DNA from: PALSA-600 sp963842335
GTDB lineage: Bacteria; Actinomycetota; Thermoleophilia; Gaiellales; Gaiellaceae
Reading direction: 5' to 3'
DNA length: 64,000 nucleotides
Assembly: GCA_963842335.1 (NCBI GenBank)
Contig: CAWJGF010000028.1
Coordinates: forward strand, 124,001 to 188,000
Shown: piece after piece, positions 23,007 through 31,343 of the stretch
Layout of the letters: each line of letters opens with the position of its first letter
Numbering within the stretch: the first letter of the stretch is position 1
Made by a program: the position numbers and the translations under genes
The notes under the pieces: model-generated
What the model was told of the DNA's origin: nothing
Seen by the model: only the letters and a program-made list of their open reading frames with translations
Database searches by the model: none

Positions 23007-23733
23007 GCGCGTCGCCGTTTTGTCTGACATCCATTCCAATCTTCACGCACTGGAGGCAGTGCTCGCTGACATCGACCTTCAGGCACCCGATCAGATCTGG
23101 TGCCTCGGAGATGTTGTCGGCTATGGCCCGAGGCCGAATGAGTGCGTCGCCCTCATCCGGGAGCGAGCTGATCTCTGCCTGTGCGGCAATCACGACTTGG
23201 CCTCGACGGGAGGATTGGACACGGCCGACTTCAGCGGCGACGCCGGAGTCGCCGCCCGGTGGACGCAAACCGCGCTCGGGTCCGCCGAAGCGGACTGGCT
23301 ACGCAGCCTCGAACCGCTCGCCGAGCGACCCGGCGTCGAGCTCTTCCACGGCAGTCCGCGCGATCCGGTGTGGGATTACGTCCTCACCGAGCAGGTCGCG
23401 CTGATCAGCATTCTCGAAACGGCTGCGCCGCTCGTGCTCGTCGGCCACAGCCACGTCGCCCTGGCGCTCGGCTGGGATGGCGATGCGCTGACCGGAGGCC
23501 TGGCGCCCGGCGGCACCGAGGTCGACGCTGCCGGCAGGCGCTGGCTCATGAACCCCGGCTCGGTCGGACAGCCGCGCGACGGAGACGCGCGTGCGGCTTG
23601 GGCCCTGATCGACGACGCGGCCGGACGGTCGGCGTTCCGACGTGTTTCCTATCCGATCGAGCAGACGCAGGCGGAGATCCGCGAGCGCGAACTGCCGGAG
23701 GCACTCGCCCAGCGCCTCACGCACGGCATCTGA
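23005..23733 (+). CDS. calcineurin-like metallophosphoesterase
   Basis: 242 residues with the metallophosphoesterase motifs in order: VLSDIHSN (DxH), LGDVVGYGPRP (GDxxxxG), LCGNHD (GNHD), ELFHGSPRD and VGHSHVAL (GHxH). It binds two metals and probably hydrolyses a phosphodiester in the cytoplasm; the branch resembles YfcE/diadenosine-tetraphosphatase-like proteins. Its ATG overlaps the ATG of the M48 protease on the opposite strand in a CATG at 23004-23007, leaving no intergenic space. Confidence 0.92.
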   Translation: MRVAVLSDIHSNLHALEAVLADIDLQAPDQIWCLGDVVGYGPRPNECVALIRERADLCLCGNHDLASTGGLDTADFSGDAGVAARWTQTALGSAEADWLRSLEPLAERPGVELFHGSPRDPVWDYVLTEQVALISILETAAPLVLVGHSHVALALGWDGDALTGGLAPGGTEVDAAGRRWLMNPGSVGQPRDGDARAAWALIDDAAGRSAFRRVSYPIEQTQAEIRERELPEALAQRLTHGI

Positions 23734-23758
23734 GGGCGTGTTCCGGGCTTAGACGTTC

Positions 23759-24394
23759 TTAGAGCGCGTGGAGTTCGCGCGGAGCAGCAAGCGGGCCGAC
23801 CGCAGCCGCGCCGGCCGAGGCGGTAACGGCCGGGGCTGAGCCGAAGGTGATGCCCTGGCGCGCGAGCGCGACCTGGACGTCTTCGCGTGCCTTGAAGATG
23901 CGCCACTTGACCGTCGCAAGGGTGATCTCGAGGGAGTCGGCGATCTCGTTGTACGACAGGCCGACGACGTCACGCAGGAGCAGCGCCATCTTCAGGTCGA
24001 CCGGCAGGCCGTCGATAGCCCGCCAGAGCGCGTCCATCTCCTCGACCCGTTCGGCCGGGACTTCAACCGCCTCCAGCGGCGGGACATCGTCGATGCACAC
24101 CGGCGTGAGGGGCCGGCGCTCCTTCGCGCGCAGTTCGTCGAGGACGCGGTTCTTCGTCACCTGGAACAGCCACGTCGTGAACTTGCAGCGAAGCGAGAAG
24201 CGCGGCAGCCCCTGGAAGACGCGCAGGAAGACCTCCTGCGTAAGGTCTTCAGCAAGCGCCTTCTCGCCGTTCGTCAGGCGGAGGACATAGTTGTACACCG
24301 GGGTTTCATACATCCGCAGGATGATCGCGAACGCACGCTCGTCACCACGCTGGGCCTTCCGGAGAATCGCCAGATCTGGCTGCGGGAGGGACAA
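23759..24394 (-). CDS. ECF-type RNA polymerase sigma factor
   Basis: 211 residues with sigma region 2 (AFAIILRMYETPVYNYVLRLT, AEDLTQEVFLRVFQGLPRF, KFTTWLFQVTKNRVLD) and region 4 (LPVDLKMALLLRDVVGLSYNEIADSLEITLATVKWRIFKARE). It directs RNA polymerase to a stress or envelope regulon. The last ~30 residues are a low-complexity Ala/Pro tail. The frame begins with TTG 24394; a consensus TATACT (24409-24404) lies nine bases upstream. No adjacent anti-sigma gene is visible, which is unusual for an ECF locus. It follows gpmI on the same strand. Confidence 0.92.
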   Translation of the reverse strand: MSLPQPDLAILRKAQRGDERAFAIILRMYETPVYNYVLRLTNGEKALAEDLTQEVFLRVFQGLPRFSLRCKFTTWLFQVTKNRVLDELRAKERRPLTPVCIDDVPPLEAVEVPAERVEEMDALWRAIDGLPVDLKMALLLRDVVGLSYNEIADSLEITLATVKWRIFKAREDVQVALARQGITFGSAPAVTASAGAAAVGPLAAPRELHAL

Positions 24395-24437
24395 GGCGCA
24401 CGGAGTATAGCCCCGTTTTCGGCCGTCAACTTCGGCC

Positions 24438-25898
24438 TTACGTGGCTCTTACGAGGGCCTTGCCGGACATCTCCGCGGGCGGGTCGATTCCCAGCAAATG
24501 CAGGGCTGTCGGCGAGAGATCGGCGAGCTCGCCACCGTCGACGAGCGTTGCCCCGGCCTGCGTGACGATCAGCGGCACCCGGTTTGTGGTGTGCGCCGTG
24601 TGGGGGCTCACACCGTCCTCTTCGAGCATCTTCTCGGCGTTGCCGTGGTCGGCTGTGATGAGGCAGACCCCTCCGAGCGCCGTCACGCCCTCCACGACCG
24701 CGCCGAGCGCGGCGTCGGCGGTCTCGACCGCCCGGACGACGGCCGGGATGTTGCCCGTGTGCCCGACCATGTCGGGGTTCGCGAAGTTGACGACACAGAA
24801 GCTGTAACCGTCCCCCAGCTCACCGACGACGCGCTGCGCGACCCCGGCGGCCGACATCTCGGGCTTTCGGTCGTAGCTCGGCACGTCGCGCGGGCTCGGA
24901 ACGAGGAGGCGTGTCTCGCCCGGCCACTCCTGCTCGCGTCCGCCGTTGAAGAAATACGTCACGTGCGCGTACTTCTCCGTCTCGGCCGCATGCAGCTGGC
25001 GCAGCCCGTGCTCGGAGAGCACCTCGGCGATCGTGTGCTCGACGTCCCGTTCGCCGAACGCCACGGGGGTGTCGAGGTCGGACGAGTAGCTCGTCATCGT
25101 GGTCACGTCGACCCCGTGGTCGAGCAGCATCCGCGTTAGTTGCCGTCCACGATCCGGGCGGAAGTTGAAGAAGATCGCCGTGTCGCCCGCCTCCAGCCGC
25201 GGCGTCCCCTCCACGCAGATCGGGTCGAGGAACTCGTCCGTGACGCCTGCGGCATAGCTCCTCTCGACTGCTGCGAGCAGCTCGCCGGCCGCAGTGGTCG
25301 TCGCGCAGCGACCGCGCGCGATGGCGTCGAACGCCTTCGCCGTCCGCTCGTCGCGGTTGTCTCGGTCCATCGCGTAATAGCGCCCGACGACCGTCGCGAT
25401 GCGATCGAGCGGCAACTCGGCGAGGTCGCGCACGGCCGACGTCGGCGAGACGTCCCGCCCGTCGGTGAACGCGTGGATCCAGGTCTTCTCCGGAGCGAAC
25501 CGCAGCAGCGCCTGCACGTGGTCGATGTGCGAATGGACGCCGCCGTGCGAGACCAGGCCAAGCAGGTGGACACGCTTACCGCGCTCGAATGCCGACAGCA
25601 GGACGGGGTTCTCGAGGAACGAGGCGTCTTCGATCGCAGCGTTGACGCGCATCAGGTCCTGATGGAGCCGGCGCCCTGCACCGATTGTGAGGTGCCCCAC
25701 CTCACTGTTGCCCATCTGCCCCGGCGGGAGGCCGGCCGCCGGCCCTGACGCGTCCAGCGTCGTGTGCGGGAAGGACCGCCAGAGCCGGTCGAAGACGGGC
25801 GTCTCGGCGAGCTCGACCGCATTTCCAGGCCCGGCCGGCGCGCATCCCCAACCGTCGAGGATGACGAGCGCTACGAGAGGGACGCTGCTGCCCGACAA
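24438..25898 (-). CDS. gpmI: cofactor-independent phosphoglycerate mutase
   Basis: 486 residues of the alkaline-phosphatase-like iPGM family: LVILDGWGCAP at the N-terminus (first metal Asp), PPGQMGNSEVGHLTIGAGR with the phosphoserine (GNSEVGH), FTDGRDVSP, and the C-terminal metal sites FANPDMVGHTGN and ITADHGNAEKML. It interconverts 3- and 2-phosphoglycerate using two Mn ions. It is the last gene of the gap-pgk-tpiA-gpmI operon and overlaps the end of tpiA by 28 bases. Confidence 0.96.
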   Translation of the reverse strand: MSGSSVPLVALVILDGWGCAPAGPGNAVELAETPVFDRLWRSFPHTTLDASGPAAGLPPGQMGNSEVGHLTIGAGRRLHQDLMRVNAAIEDASFLENPVLLSAFERGKRVHLLGLVSHGGVHSHIDHVQALLRFAPEKTWIHAFTDGRDVSPTSAVRDLAELPLDRIATVVGRYYAMDRDNRDERTAKAFDAIARGRCATTTAAGELLAAVERSYAAGVTDEFLDPICVEGTPRLEAGDTAIFFNFRPDRGRQLTRMLLDHGVDVTTMTSYSSDLDTPVAFGERDVEHTIAEVLSEHGLRQLHAAETEKYAHVTYFFNGGREQEWPGETRLLVPSPRDVPSYDRKPEMSAAGVAQRVVGELGDGYSFCVVNFANPDMVGHTGNIPAVVRAVETADAALGAVVEGVTALGGVCLITADHGNAEKMLEEDGVSPHTAHTTNRVPLIVTQAGATLVDGGELADLSPTALHLLGIDPPAEMSGKALVRAT

Positions 25899-26575
25899 AT
25901 TGCCGTGAACGATTCGACATCGAGGGCGGCGCCACCGACGAGCGCGCCGTCGACTGCCGGCTGCGAGAGAAGCTCAGTCGTGTTCTCGGGTTTTACCGAG
26001 CCGCCGTAGAGCACGGGCGCATCGATCACGGAGCGCACGATCTCGTGCGCCGCCTGGGCCATCTCGGGGGTCGCCGACTTGCCGGTGCCGATCGCCCACA
26101 CCGGCTCGTACGCGATCACGAGATTGTCATCAGGCTCGAGCACGGCCAATTGGCGACGCAGCACAGACTCGGTCTGGCTTGCCTCTCGTTCGGCCTCCGT
26201 CTCGCCGACGCATGCGATCACGTGCAGCCCCGCGTCGATCGACGCTCGCACCCGCTTGCCGACCGTCTCGTCCGTCTCCCCGAAGTACTGCCGCCGCTCG
26301 GAGTGCCCGACGAGCGTGCCGTAGACACCGAGCTCGAGCAGCATTCCGGCCGACACCTCGCCCGTGAACGCCCCCTCAGCTTCCCAATGGCAGCTTTGCG
26401 CGAAGACGCCGATCTCGGTCCCTGCAAGGGCCTGTGCCGCGGCGGCGAGCGAGACGTACGGGGGACAGACGACGACGTCGACACCGTCCGGCAGATCCGC
26501 GTCACGCAGCGCGCGGCAGAACCCACCCGCCTCGGCCGGGCCTTTGAACATCTTCCAGTTGCCGGCGATCAGCAT
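25871..26575 (-). CDS. tpiA: triosephosphate isomerase
   Basis: 234 residues: AGNWKMFK (catalytic Lys in NWK), IGVFAQSCHWE, VGHSERRQYFGET (catalytic His of HSERR), IAYEPVWAIGTGK (catalytic Glu and loop 6), and LYGGSVKPEN near the end. Slightly shorter than the usual ~250 residues but complete. It interconverts DHAP and glyceraldehyde-3-phosphate. ATG 26575 lies a few bases after the pgk stop, and its end overlaps gpmI, consistent with a tightly coupled glycolytic operon. Confidence 0.96.
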   Translation of the reverse strand: MLIAGNWKMFKGPAEAGGFCRALRDADLPDGVDVVVCPPYVSLAAAAQALAGTEIGVFAQSCHWEAEGAFTGEVSAGMLLELGVYGTLVGHSERRQYFGETDETVGKRVRASIDAGLHVIACVGETEAEREASQTESVLRRQLAVLEPDDNLVIAYEPVWAIGTGKSATPEMAQAAHEIVRSVIDAPVLYGGSVKPENTTELLSQPAVDGALVGGAALDVESFTAICRAAASLS

Positions 26576-26582
26576 CGACGCT

Positions 26583-27626
26583 CTAGGCCTCCGGAATCGC
26601 GGCGACGCCGGGAAGCTCGCGCCCTTCGAGCAGCTCGAGCGCCGCGCCACCGCCGGTCGAGATCCAGGAGACTCGATCGGCGACGCCCGCTTCCTGAACC
26701 GCGCGCACCGAATCGCCGCCGCCGACGACGGTGAACCCCTCGCACTCGGCGAGCGCCTGCGCGACGGCCAACGTTCCCGCGGCGAATCTCGGCCACTCGA
26801 AGACGCCCATCGGGCCGTTCCAGAAGACTGTCTTCGCGCCCGCGATCCGACGCGCGAACTCGTCACGCGTCGACGGGCCGATGTCGAGCCCGAGCCAGCC
26901 GTCTGGCAGTGCGTTGAACGGGACGTCCCGTGCCTCTGCGTCGGCGTCGAACGCCGCCGCCGCGACCACGTCGGTGGGCAACACCGCCTCGAACGCGAAT
27001 GGGTTCGAATCTCGCACGTCCTCCGCCATCTTCCCACCGATGAGCACCTGGTCGGCGCGTGCTCCGAGATTCTGCAGCACACCGATCTTGTCGGCGACCT
27101 TGGCGCCTCCCGCGACGATCACGAACGGCTGTTCCACCTCGCCGAGGAGCGCTCCCAGATGCTCGAGCTCGGCGAGCAGCAAGAGCCCTGCGAAGGCCGG
27201 CAGCAATTCGGCGACGCCGACCGTCGACGAGTGCGCGCGGTGCGCCGAGCCGAACGCATCGTTCACGTAGAGGTCGCAGCCGGCCGCGAGCTCACGCGCG
27301 AAGCCAGGATCGTTCTTCGTCTCGCCGGGGTTGAAGCGCGTGTTCTCGAGCACCGTGAGCCGATCGTCGCCGAGGAGCTCGTGCAGGCGCTCGCGGACCG
27401 GCTCCATCACGTGCTCGTCGTCCGGCCCCTTCGGCCGGCCGAGGTGCGAGCACACCCGTACCTCTCGTGCCCCGCGCTCGAGCAGGAGCCGTAGCGTCGG
27501 CAGCGACGAGCGGATGCGGGTGTCGTCCGCAACCCGGCCCGCAGCGAGCGGGACATTGAGATCGGACCGGACGAGGACGACCTGCCCGTCCACGTCTGCG
27601 TTCTCGAGCGAACGCGGGCGCCTCAC
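26583..27626 (-). CDS. pgk: phosphoglycerate kinase, unusually short
   Basis: 347 residues, about 40-50 fewer than typical PGKs. Core motifs are intact: VRSDLNVPL, CSHLGRPKG, LENTRFNPGE, LYVNDAFGSAHRAHSST, GGAKVADKIGV, FWNGPMGVFE, VGGGDSVRA and WISTGGGAALELLEG. The missing pieces are loops or helices: one between SHLGRPKG and LENTRF, one after LIGGKMAE, where the usual long helical segment is replaced by about 15 residues. GTG 27626 overlaps the gap TGA (GTGA). Second gene of the glycolytic operon. Confidence 0.95.
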   Translation of the reverse strand: MRRPRSLENADVDGQVVLVRSDLNVPLAAGRVADDTRIRSSLPTLRLLLERGAREVRVCSHLGRPKGPDDEHVMEPVRERLHELLGDDRLTVLENTRFNPGETKNDPGFARELAAGCDLYVNDAFGSAHRAHSSTVGVAELLPAFAGLLLLAELEHLGALLGEVEQPFVIVAGGAKVADKIGVLQNLGARADQVLIGGKMAEDVRDSNPFAFEAVLPTDVVAAAAFDADAEARDVPFNALPDGWLGLDIGPSTRDEFARRIAGAKTVFWNGPMGVFEWPRFAAGTLAVAQALAECEGFTVVGGGDSVRAVQEAGVADRVSWISTGGGAALELLEGRELPGVAAIPEA

Positions 27627-28627
27627 GCGACGATTTTCGGCACCAGATCGACGAGACGGCATGAGTAGCCCCACTCGTTGTCGTACCAGCCGAAGACCTT
27701 CGCGAACGTCCCGTTCGCCATCGTCAGACCGCTGTCGAAGGTGCACGACGCCGGCGAGTGAACGATCGCCGTCGAGACGAGCGGCTCCGTCGAGTAGTCG
27801 AGGTACGACGCGAGAGGCCCATCCGAAGACGCCCGCTCGAAGGCCGCGTTGATCTCGTCGGCCGTCGTCTCTCGCCCGAGGTTGACCACGAAATCCGTGA
27901 TCGAGCCCGTCGGAACCGGAGCGCGGACGGAGATCCCGTCCACCTTGCCCTGAAGGTGCGGCAGCACGAGCCCGATCGCGCGGGCAGCGCCCGTCGACGT
28001 CGGGATCAGGTTGATCGCGGCGGCATGCGCGCGCCGGAGATCCTTGTGTGGCAGATCGAGGATCTGCTGGTCGTTCGTGTAGGCGTGGATCGTCGTCATG
28101 AAGCCGCGCTCGATCCCCCAGCCCTCGTCGAGGATCTTCGCCATCGGTGCGACGCAGTTGGTCGTGCACGAGGCGTTCGAGATAATCGAGTGCCGCTCTG
28201 GGTCGTAGGCGTCGTCGTTCACGCCCAGCACGAGCGTCACGTCCGGATCGGTCGCGGGTGCGGAGATGATCACCTTCTTCGCTCCCGCGTCGAGGTGCTT
28301 CTGGGCTGAGGCACGGTCGGTGAAGAACCCGGTCGACTCGATCACGACGTCGACGCCGAGCTCGCCCCACGGCAGCGCCGCGGGATCGCGCTCCGCAAGC
28401 CCTTTGATCTCCTTGCCGGCAACGGTCAGCGAGCCGCCCGAAACCTCCACCTCTTCGGGAAAGCGGCCGAGCACCGAATCGTGGCGCAGGAGATGTGCCA
28501 TCGTCGGGACGTCGCCGAGGTCGTTGAAGGCAACGATCTCGAAGTCTCCGCCGCGCTCGAGCGCCGCTCGGAAGAAGTTACGACCGATGCGGCCGAAGCC
28601 GTTGATCCCTACGCGCGTTTTCGCCAT
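27623..28627 (-). CDS. gap: glyceraldehyde-3-phosphate dehydrogenase, type I
   Basis: 334 residues, full length: NAD-binding INGFGRIGRNFFRAAL, catalytic SNASCTTNC with the nucleophilic Cys, the HAYTNDQ segment with the conserved base, GAARAIGLVLP, and WYDNEWGYSCRL at the C-terminus. It oxidises glyceraldehyde-3-phosphate to 1,3-bisphosphoglycerate, handed to PGK encoded next. It is the first gene of the gap-pgk-tpiA-gpmI cluster. The gap to the preceding M32 gene is 48 bases, so co-transcription with it is possible. Confidence 0.97.
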   Translation of the reverse strand: MAKTRVGINGFGRIGRNFFRAALERGGDFEIVAFNDLGDVPTMAHLLRHDSVLGRFPEEVEVSGGSLTVAGKEIKGLAERDPAALPWGELGVDVVIESTGFFTDRASAQKHLDAGAKKVIISAPATDPDVTLVLGVNDDAYDPERHSIISNASCTTNCVAPMAKILDEGWGIERGFMTTIHAYTNDQQILDLPHKDLRRAHAAAINLIPTSTGAARAIGLVLPHLQGKVDGISVRAPVPTGSITDFVVNLGRETTADEINAAFERASSDGPLASYLDYSTEPLVSTAIVHSPASCTFDSGLTMANGTFAKVFGWYDNEWGYSCRLVDLVPKIVA

Positions 28628-28675
28628 CGCACGGACTCTAACGGCGCGTCACCGCTGCCGACCGGACAGGCGTCG

Positions 28676-30187
28676 TCACGCGGTCGAAGCGATGCCGTAG
28701 ATCGATGCAAGCTTTTCGCGCAGGTAGCGAACATACGGCTCGGGGTCGATCTCGGATGTGCCGACGACGCGCTCGAGCGTCTCGCCGGGAGTGAACTTAC
28801 GGCCGTGGCGATGCAGGTTCTCGCGCAGCCAGTCGCGCAGCGGCCCGAACTCGCCCTGCTCGAACGAATCATCGAGGTCGGGAAGGTCGGCTGTGACCTT
28901 CTCCCAGATCTGGGCTGAGATCAGGTTCCCGAGCGCATAGGTCGGGAAGTAGCCGACCGAGCCGCCCGACCAGTGGACGTCCTGGAGCACGCCCTCGGTG
29001 TCGTTCGGCACCTCGATGCCGAGGTAGTCCCACATGCGTCGGTTCCATTCCTCGGGCAGCTGCTCGAGCGGGAACTCGTCCGCGAGCATCGCCTGCTCGA
29101 GCTCGAACCGCAGAATGATGTGAAGGTTGTACGTCGCCTCATCAGCCTCGACGCGAATGAGCGACGGGGACGTTGCGTTCACCTCGCGATACCACTGCTC
29201 GGCGTCGTAGCTGCCCAATGCCTCTGGATGGAGCTCCTGCAGGCGCGGGAAGAAGTGGCGCCAGAACGGGAGCGATCGTCCGACGAGGTTCTCCCACATC
29301 CGGCTTTGCGACTCGTGCATGCCGAGGGAGACGCCACGGGCGAGCGGGGTACGCTCGAGCGACGGGTCGATCTGGCGCTCGTACAGCCCGTGCCCGAACT
29401 CGTGCATCGTCCCGAAGAGGCCGCCGAGGTGCTCACGGAAGTACCGCGTCGTGATGCGGATGTCGGTGACGCCCGTTCCGGACGCAAACGGGTGCACGGT
29501 CGGATCGAGCCGCCAGGTCTCGTCGTCGAAGCCGAAGGCGCGCGCGACCTCGAGCTCGAAGAGCTTCTGCGACGCGAGGTCGAAATCGTGATCGGGAGCG
29601 GCGACGCCTCCGTTGGCGGCGACCTCCTTCACGAGCGGCGCCTGATGCTCCTTCAGGTAGTCGAAGAGCCTCCGAACCTCCTTGGTCTTCATTCCGCGTT
29701 CGTAGTCGTCGAGCACGATGTCGTACGGCTCGTCGCCCACGTCGAAGCAGTCGATGTACTGCTTGCGCAGATCGAGGTTCTTGCGCAGCACCGGCAGGAA
29801 GAGCTTGAAGTCGTTCGTCTTCCGCGCCTCGACCCACACCGAGTTCGCGAGTGCGGCGGAGCGGGACATCTCGGCACGCAGGTCGGCCGGTACCTGGCGC
29901 AGCTTTTCCCAGTCGCGGGAGGCCACGCGGATGAGGCTCGCTTCGAGCGAGTCGTAGTCGTGCTGCTCGGCCCAGTCCCGCAGGTCGTCGAGGAGCTTGC
30001 CGATCTCGGGGGACGTGAACTTCGTGTGGGCGATGCGGCCGACGGTGGCCATCATCTCGGCGCGCAGCGGCGCGCCCCCCGGCGGCATCATCACGTGCTG
30101 GTCCCAGCCCAGCAGTGCCGACGTCTTCACGAGATCGGAGATCTCGGCGAGGCGCCCCCGCAACTCGTCGAACGTGGCCTGACTCAC
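28676..30187 (-). CDS. M32 family metallocarboxypeptidase (carboxypeptidase Taq)
   Basis: 503 residues with the M32 signature: TMHEFGHGLYERQI (HExxH zinc site near residue 267), MHESQSRMWEN with the third-ligand Glu, NPL-type ends and GYFPTYALGNLISAQIW near the C-terminus. The family trims C-terminal residues from peptides in the cytoplasm. GTG 30187 has no ribosome site but TAGGTT (30200-30195) lies seven bases upstream, fitting a leaderless start. It stands directly upstream of the glycolytic operon. Confidence 0.94.
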   Translation of the reverse strand: MSQATFDELRGRLAEISDLVKTSALLGWDQHVMMPPGGAPLRAEMMATVGRIAHTKFTSPEIGKLLDDLRDWAEQHDYDSLEASLIRVASRDWEKLRQVPADLRAEMSRSAALANSVWVEARKTNDFKLFLPVLRKNLDLRKQYIDCFDVGDEPYDIVLDDYERGMKTKEVRRLFDYLKEHQAPLVKEVAANGGVAAPDHDFDLASQKLFELEVARAFGFDDETWRLDPTVHPFASGTGVTDIRITTRYFREHLGGLFGTMHEFGHGLYERQIDPSLERTPLARGVSLGMHESQSRMWENLVGRSLPFWRHFFPRLQELHPEALGSYDAEQWYREVNATSPSLIRVEADEATYNLHIILRFELEQAMLADEFPLEQLPEEWNRRMWDYLGIEVPNDTEGVLQDVHWSGGSVGYFPTYALGNLISAQIWEKVTADLPDLDDSFEQGEFGPLRDWLRENLHRHGRKFTPGETLERVVGTSEIDPEPYVRYLREKLASIYGIASTA

Positions 30188-30194
30188 GACGAGA

Positions 30195-30200
30195 AACCTA
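30195..30200 (-). promoter_or_regulatory. -10 box TAGGTT for a leaderless M32 gene
   Basis: Reverse-strand TAGGTT, seven bases from GTG 30187. It places the structured element at 30212-30364 upstream of this promoter, not in the M32 leader. Confidence 0.45.
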
Positions 30201-30211
30201 TATCACCCAGG

Positions 30212-30364
30212 GGCTCGCCTGCGGACGTAGAGCAGCCCAGCGGCGATGTGGCGGGCCGGAGGGGAAGCTCCGAGGACGACCTTCCCCTCCGGATTAACCG
30301 AGCTCGATTCCGTTGACGGTGGACGGGGTCTATATCCACCGTCGGGCGAGCCCGGACCCGCCAC
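30212..30364. other. structured intergenic element (three-way-junction-like)
   Basis: Nested inverted repeats: P1 30248-30255 with 30357-30364 (8 bp), P2 30256-30267 with 30281-30292 (12 bp perfect) stacked directly on P1, P3 30315-30323 with 30335-30343 (9 bp perfect). An alternative 8-bp pairing joins 30212-30219 with 30345-30352. The fold fits an RNA with a three-way junction and a possible switch. It lies between the whiA stop and the M32 promoter. No known RNA family recognised, and the transcribed strand is unknown. Confidence 0.6.
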
Positions 30365-30432
30365 ACCTGAGCAGTATGGGGATGCTGTTGATCACTTTGC
30401 TAGAGGATTTGTAAGTAATGCTCCTGATATCG

Positions 30433-31335
30433 CTACCGCTCGGCGAACGCGACGAGCGCGCGCAGGCGACGATGGGCGGCGGCCTTCGAAAGTGGCGGTC
30501 GGGCCTTCGCGGCCAGCTCTCGGAGCGAAGCCGATGGATGCCGCAGCCGCAACTCGGCGATCTCGACGAGGTGCTCGGGCAGCTCGTCGAGATCGAGCGA
30601 GCGAATCGCCTCGAGCTGGATGTGCGCGGCGCGGGCGGTGCGCACGAGGTTCGCCTCGTCCGCGTTGACGAGCCGGTTTGCGCGCGCGCGGGTCGCTGCG
30701 ACAACGGCGTGCTCTTCCAGACGAAGCACGACGTCGCTTGCGCCGGCCAGGGCGAGCAGGTCGTAGATCGCCTCGTGGCCTTTCGCGTACGCGACGGCGT
30801 GCCCGCGGCGCTCGGCCAGCGCCAGCGTAATGCCTTCGCGCGCCGCAACCTCGGCGATGAAACGCACCCCCTCGAGCCCACTTGCCCTCAGCTCGAGATG
30901 TGGGTCGCGCGGGCCGGACAGCGAACCGCCGCCGAGCAGCGCGCCTCGGATGTAGGCACTGCGGCAACAAGACCGGCCGACCACACGCTTCGGCGGATGC
31001 TCGAGCGGCGCGCCCGAAGCCGAGAGGACACCGGCCTCCCTGAGCACCGTCAGTGCGTGAGCGTCGACCTCGACGTGAAGCTGGTAGCGCGTCGCCCGGT
31101 CGAACGCGCGGCGGCGGTAAGTGCGGATCTCGGAGCGCACATCGAGGTGGCGGAGGAGCGCAAACGCGCGTCGCGCGGCCGCGGAGCTCGCCAGATCGAG
31201 ATGGACCGCAACCGCGCCGCCGCGCAGGTGCCACGCGCCGGAGGCGTGGAAGAGAGCCGACAGCTCGGCCTGGCGGCAGCAGCGCCGCTCCGGCGCGATC
31301 TGCGCCAGCTCGTCGCGCAGTTGCTCAGAGAGCAT
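30433..31335 (-). CDS. whiA: WhiA sporulation/cell-division regulator
   Basis: 300 residues. The N-terminal half is the LAGLIDADG-like WhiA domain (CCRQAELSALFHASG, SCCRSAYIRGALLGGGSLSGP), and the C-terminal half is the helix-turn-helix domain (LPEHLVEIAELRLRHPSASLRELA, LSKAAAHRRLRAL). In actinobacteria WhiA activates sporulation and division genes; in other bacteria it affects chromosome segregation. It usually sits beside rapZ and yvcK, which are absent here. Instead an MGMT-like gene ends nine bases before its ATG at 31335, giving a two-gene operon. Confidence 0.93.
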   Translation of the reverse strand: MLSEQLRDELAQIAPERRCCRQAELSALFHASGAWHLRGGAVAVHLDLASSAAARRAFALLRHLDVRSEIRTYRRRAFDRATRYQLHVEVDAHALTVLREAGVLSASGAPLEHPPKRVVGRSCCRSAYIRGALLGGGSLSGPRDPHLELRASGLEGVRFIAEVAAREGITLALAERRGHAVAYAKGHEAIYDLLALAGASDVVLRLEEHAVVAATRARANRLVNADEANLVRTARAAHIQLEAIRSLDLDELPEHLVEIAELRLRHPSASLRELAAKARPPLSKAAAHRRLRALVAFAER

Positions 31336-31343
31336 CGAGCTTC

